Below, piece by piece: positions 13,872 through 14,217 of a stretch of DNA of 14,217 nt. This DNA comes from an uncultured Rubrobacteraceae bacterium (GTDB taxonomy: Bacteria > Actinomycetota > Rubrobacteria > Rubrobacterales > Rubrobacteraceae). The DNA lies in assembly GCA_902806105.1 (NCBI GenBank), contig CADCVI010000055.1:1-14217 (forward strand). Direction: 5' to 3'. Position 1 is the stretch's first letter; the number at the start of each line of letters is the position of its first letter. The notes beneath the pieces were generated by a model. The model saw only the letters and a program-made list of their open reading frames with translations, was not told where the DNA came from and searched no databases. A program made the translations under genes and the position numbers.

Positions 13872-14090
13872 CTACGTAGTCGACCAGAGCAGATAAGCTC
13901 CGAAGCCGAGGCTCCCGAGGCCGATCAGGGTCATCCTGATACCGGCGACGACGTGGATGCCGCGCTCGGAGAGGGGACCGAAGCCGCCTTCCTGTCCCCG
14001 TCCGCCCCTGGTCAGGGCGTAGATGCCGAAGGAGAGGGCGACCAGGCCGACCACCACGAGGAAGAGGCCCGCGGCGATCCCGGCCGACAA
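13872..14090 (-). CDS. Small two-helix membrane protein
   Basis: A 72-residue hydrophobic protein. Helix 1 spans about 4-26 (AAGLFLVVVGLVALSFGIYAL), a polar loop with RGGRGQEGGFGPLSERG follows, and helix 2 is about 47-69 (VVAGIRMTLIGLGSLGFGAY). There is no signal or lipobox and no recognised family. The start is a TTG. A weak GAGG lies 5 bases upstream, formed partly by the stop codon of the preceding gene 7 bases away, so it is probably translated by coupling in a two-gene operon. A later start is possible, since no ATG exists before helix 2. Confidence 0.6.
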   Translation of the reverse strand: MSAGIAAGLFLVVVGLVALSFGIYALTRGGRGQEGGFGPLSERGIHVVAGIRMTLIGLGSLGFGAYLLWSTT

Positions 14091-14097
14091 GAAAGCC

Positions 14098-14217
14098 TCA
14101 GCCCGCCCGGCCGTTCATCTGGGCGAGGAGGTTGCGGAAGCGGGGGTTGTTGCGCAGCGGGGCGAACTCCATCGCCTTCTCGAAGTGCTCGGCGTCCTGC
14201 TCCCCTGCGGCGACGGC
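14098..14217 (-). CDS. C-terminal end of a TPR-like protein (partial)
   Basis: The - strand frame is open from the window edge to a TGA: 39 residues including DAEHFEKAMEFAP and LRNNPRFRNLLAQMNGRAG. The helix pair with the A.EHFEKAMEFAP pattern resembles a tetratricopeptide repeat at the end of a protein. The rest lies outside the window. It is 7 bases ahead of the two-helix membrane protein, likely in the same operon. Family call is tentative. Confidence 0.55.
   Translation of the reverse strand, partial: AVAAGEQDAEHFEKAMEFAPLRNNPRFRNLLAQMNGRAG

Noticed and set aside
1..14217. CRISPR array, complete insertion sequence or known defence system
   Set aside because: No regularly spaced repeats, no intact transposase or integrase, and no defence-type domain set could be found on either strand.

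Overview
The window is uniformly high in GC, carries densely packed bacterial genes, and uses TAG as the stop codon of most intact genes. Gene content and protein style point to a Rubrobacter-like deep-branching actinomycete. That taxonomic call is an inference: no rRNA or marker alignment was available.

Left part (1-5800): The 3' part of treY (maltooligosyltrehalose synthase) enters on the + strand and meets an opposing purE-purK pair for inosinate synthesis, with a GC-rich hairpin between the two convergent ends. Upstream of purE lies a 5'-truncated remnant of a GH13 alpha-glucosidase, then a small CxCG zinc-ribbon-like protein preceded by a dyad, then a classical short-chain dehydrogenase.

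Centre (5800-10400): A short DNA polymerase I, with proofreading and polymerase domains but no 5' nuclease, runs on the - strand and converges on the dehydrogenase. One hairpin spans both of their stop codons. Divergent from polA is a two-gene + unit: an M50 site-2-protease-like intramembrane metalloprotease with two CBS domains, and a BtuF-like ligand-binding protein without a signal peptide. An HD-domain phosphohydrolase-like gene follows. polA and the HD gene both lack a Shine-Dalgarno sequence and carry a -10-like hexamer placed for leaderless transcription.

Right part (10400-14217): This stretch is sparsely coding. It holds a DUF4870-type membrane protein with an Asp/Ser/Gly/Phe-rich tail, a 93-residue unknown protein, and at the right edge a two-gene - strand unit (a TPR-like end and a two-helix membrane protein). 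Between these are fragments of once-larger genes: a ceramidase-like C-terminus, an Ig-like domain with an internal stop, and a DUF429-like gene with an internal stop. There is also a possible 18-codon ORF with a strong ribosome binding site that ends on a perfect 18-bp palindrome. I read this as a decaying accessory segment and see no defence island, CRISPR array or complete mobile element.
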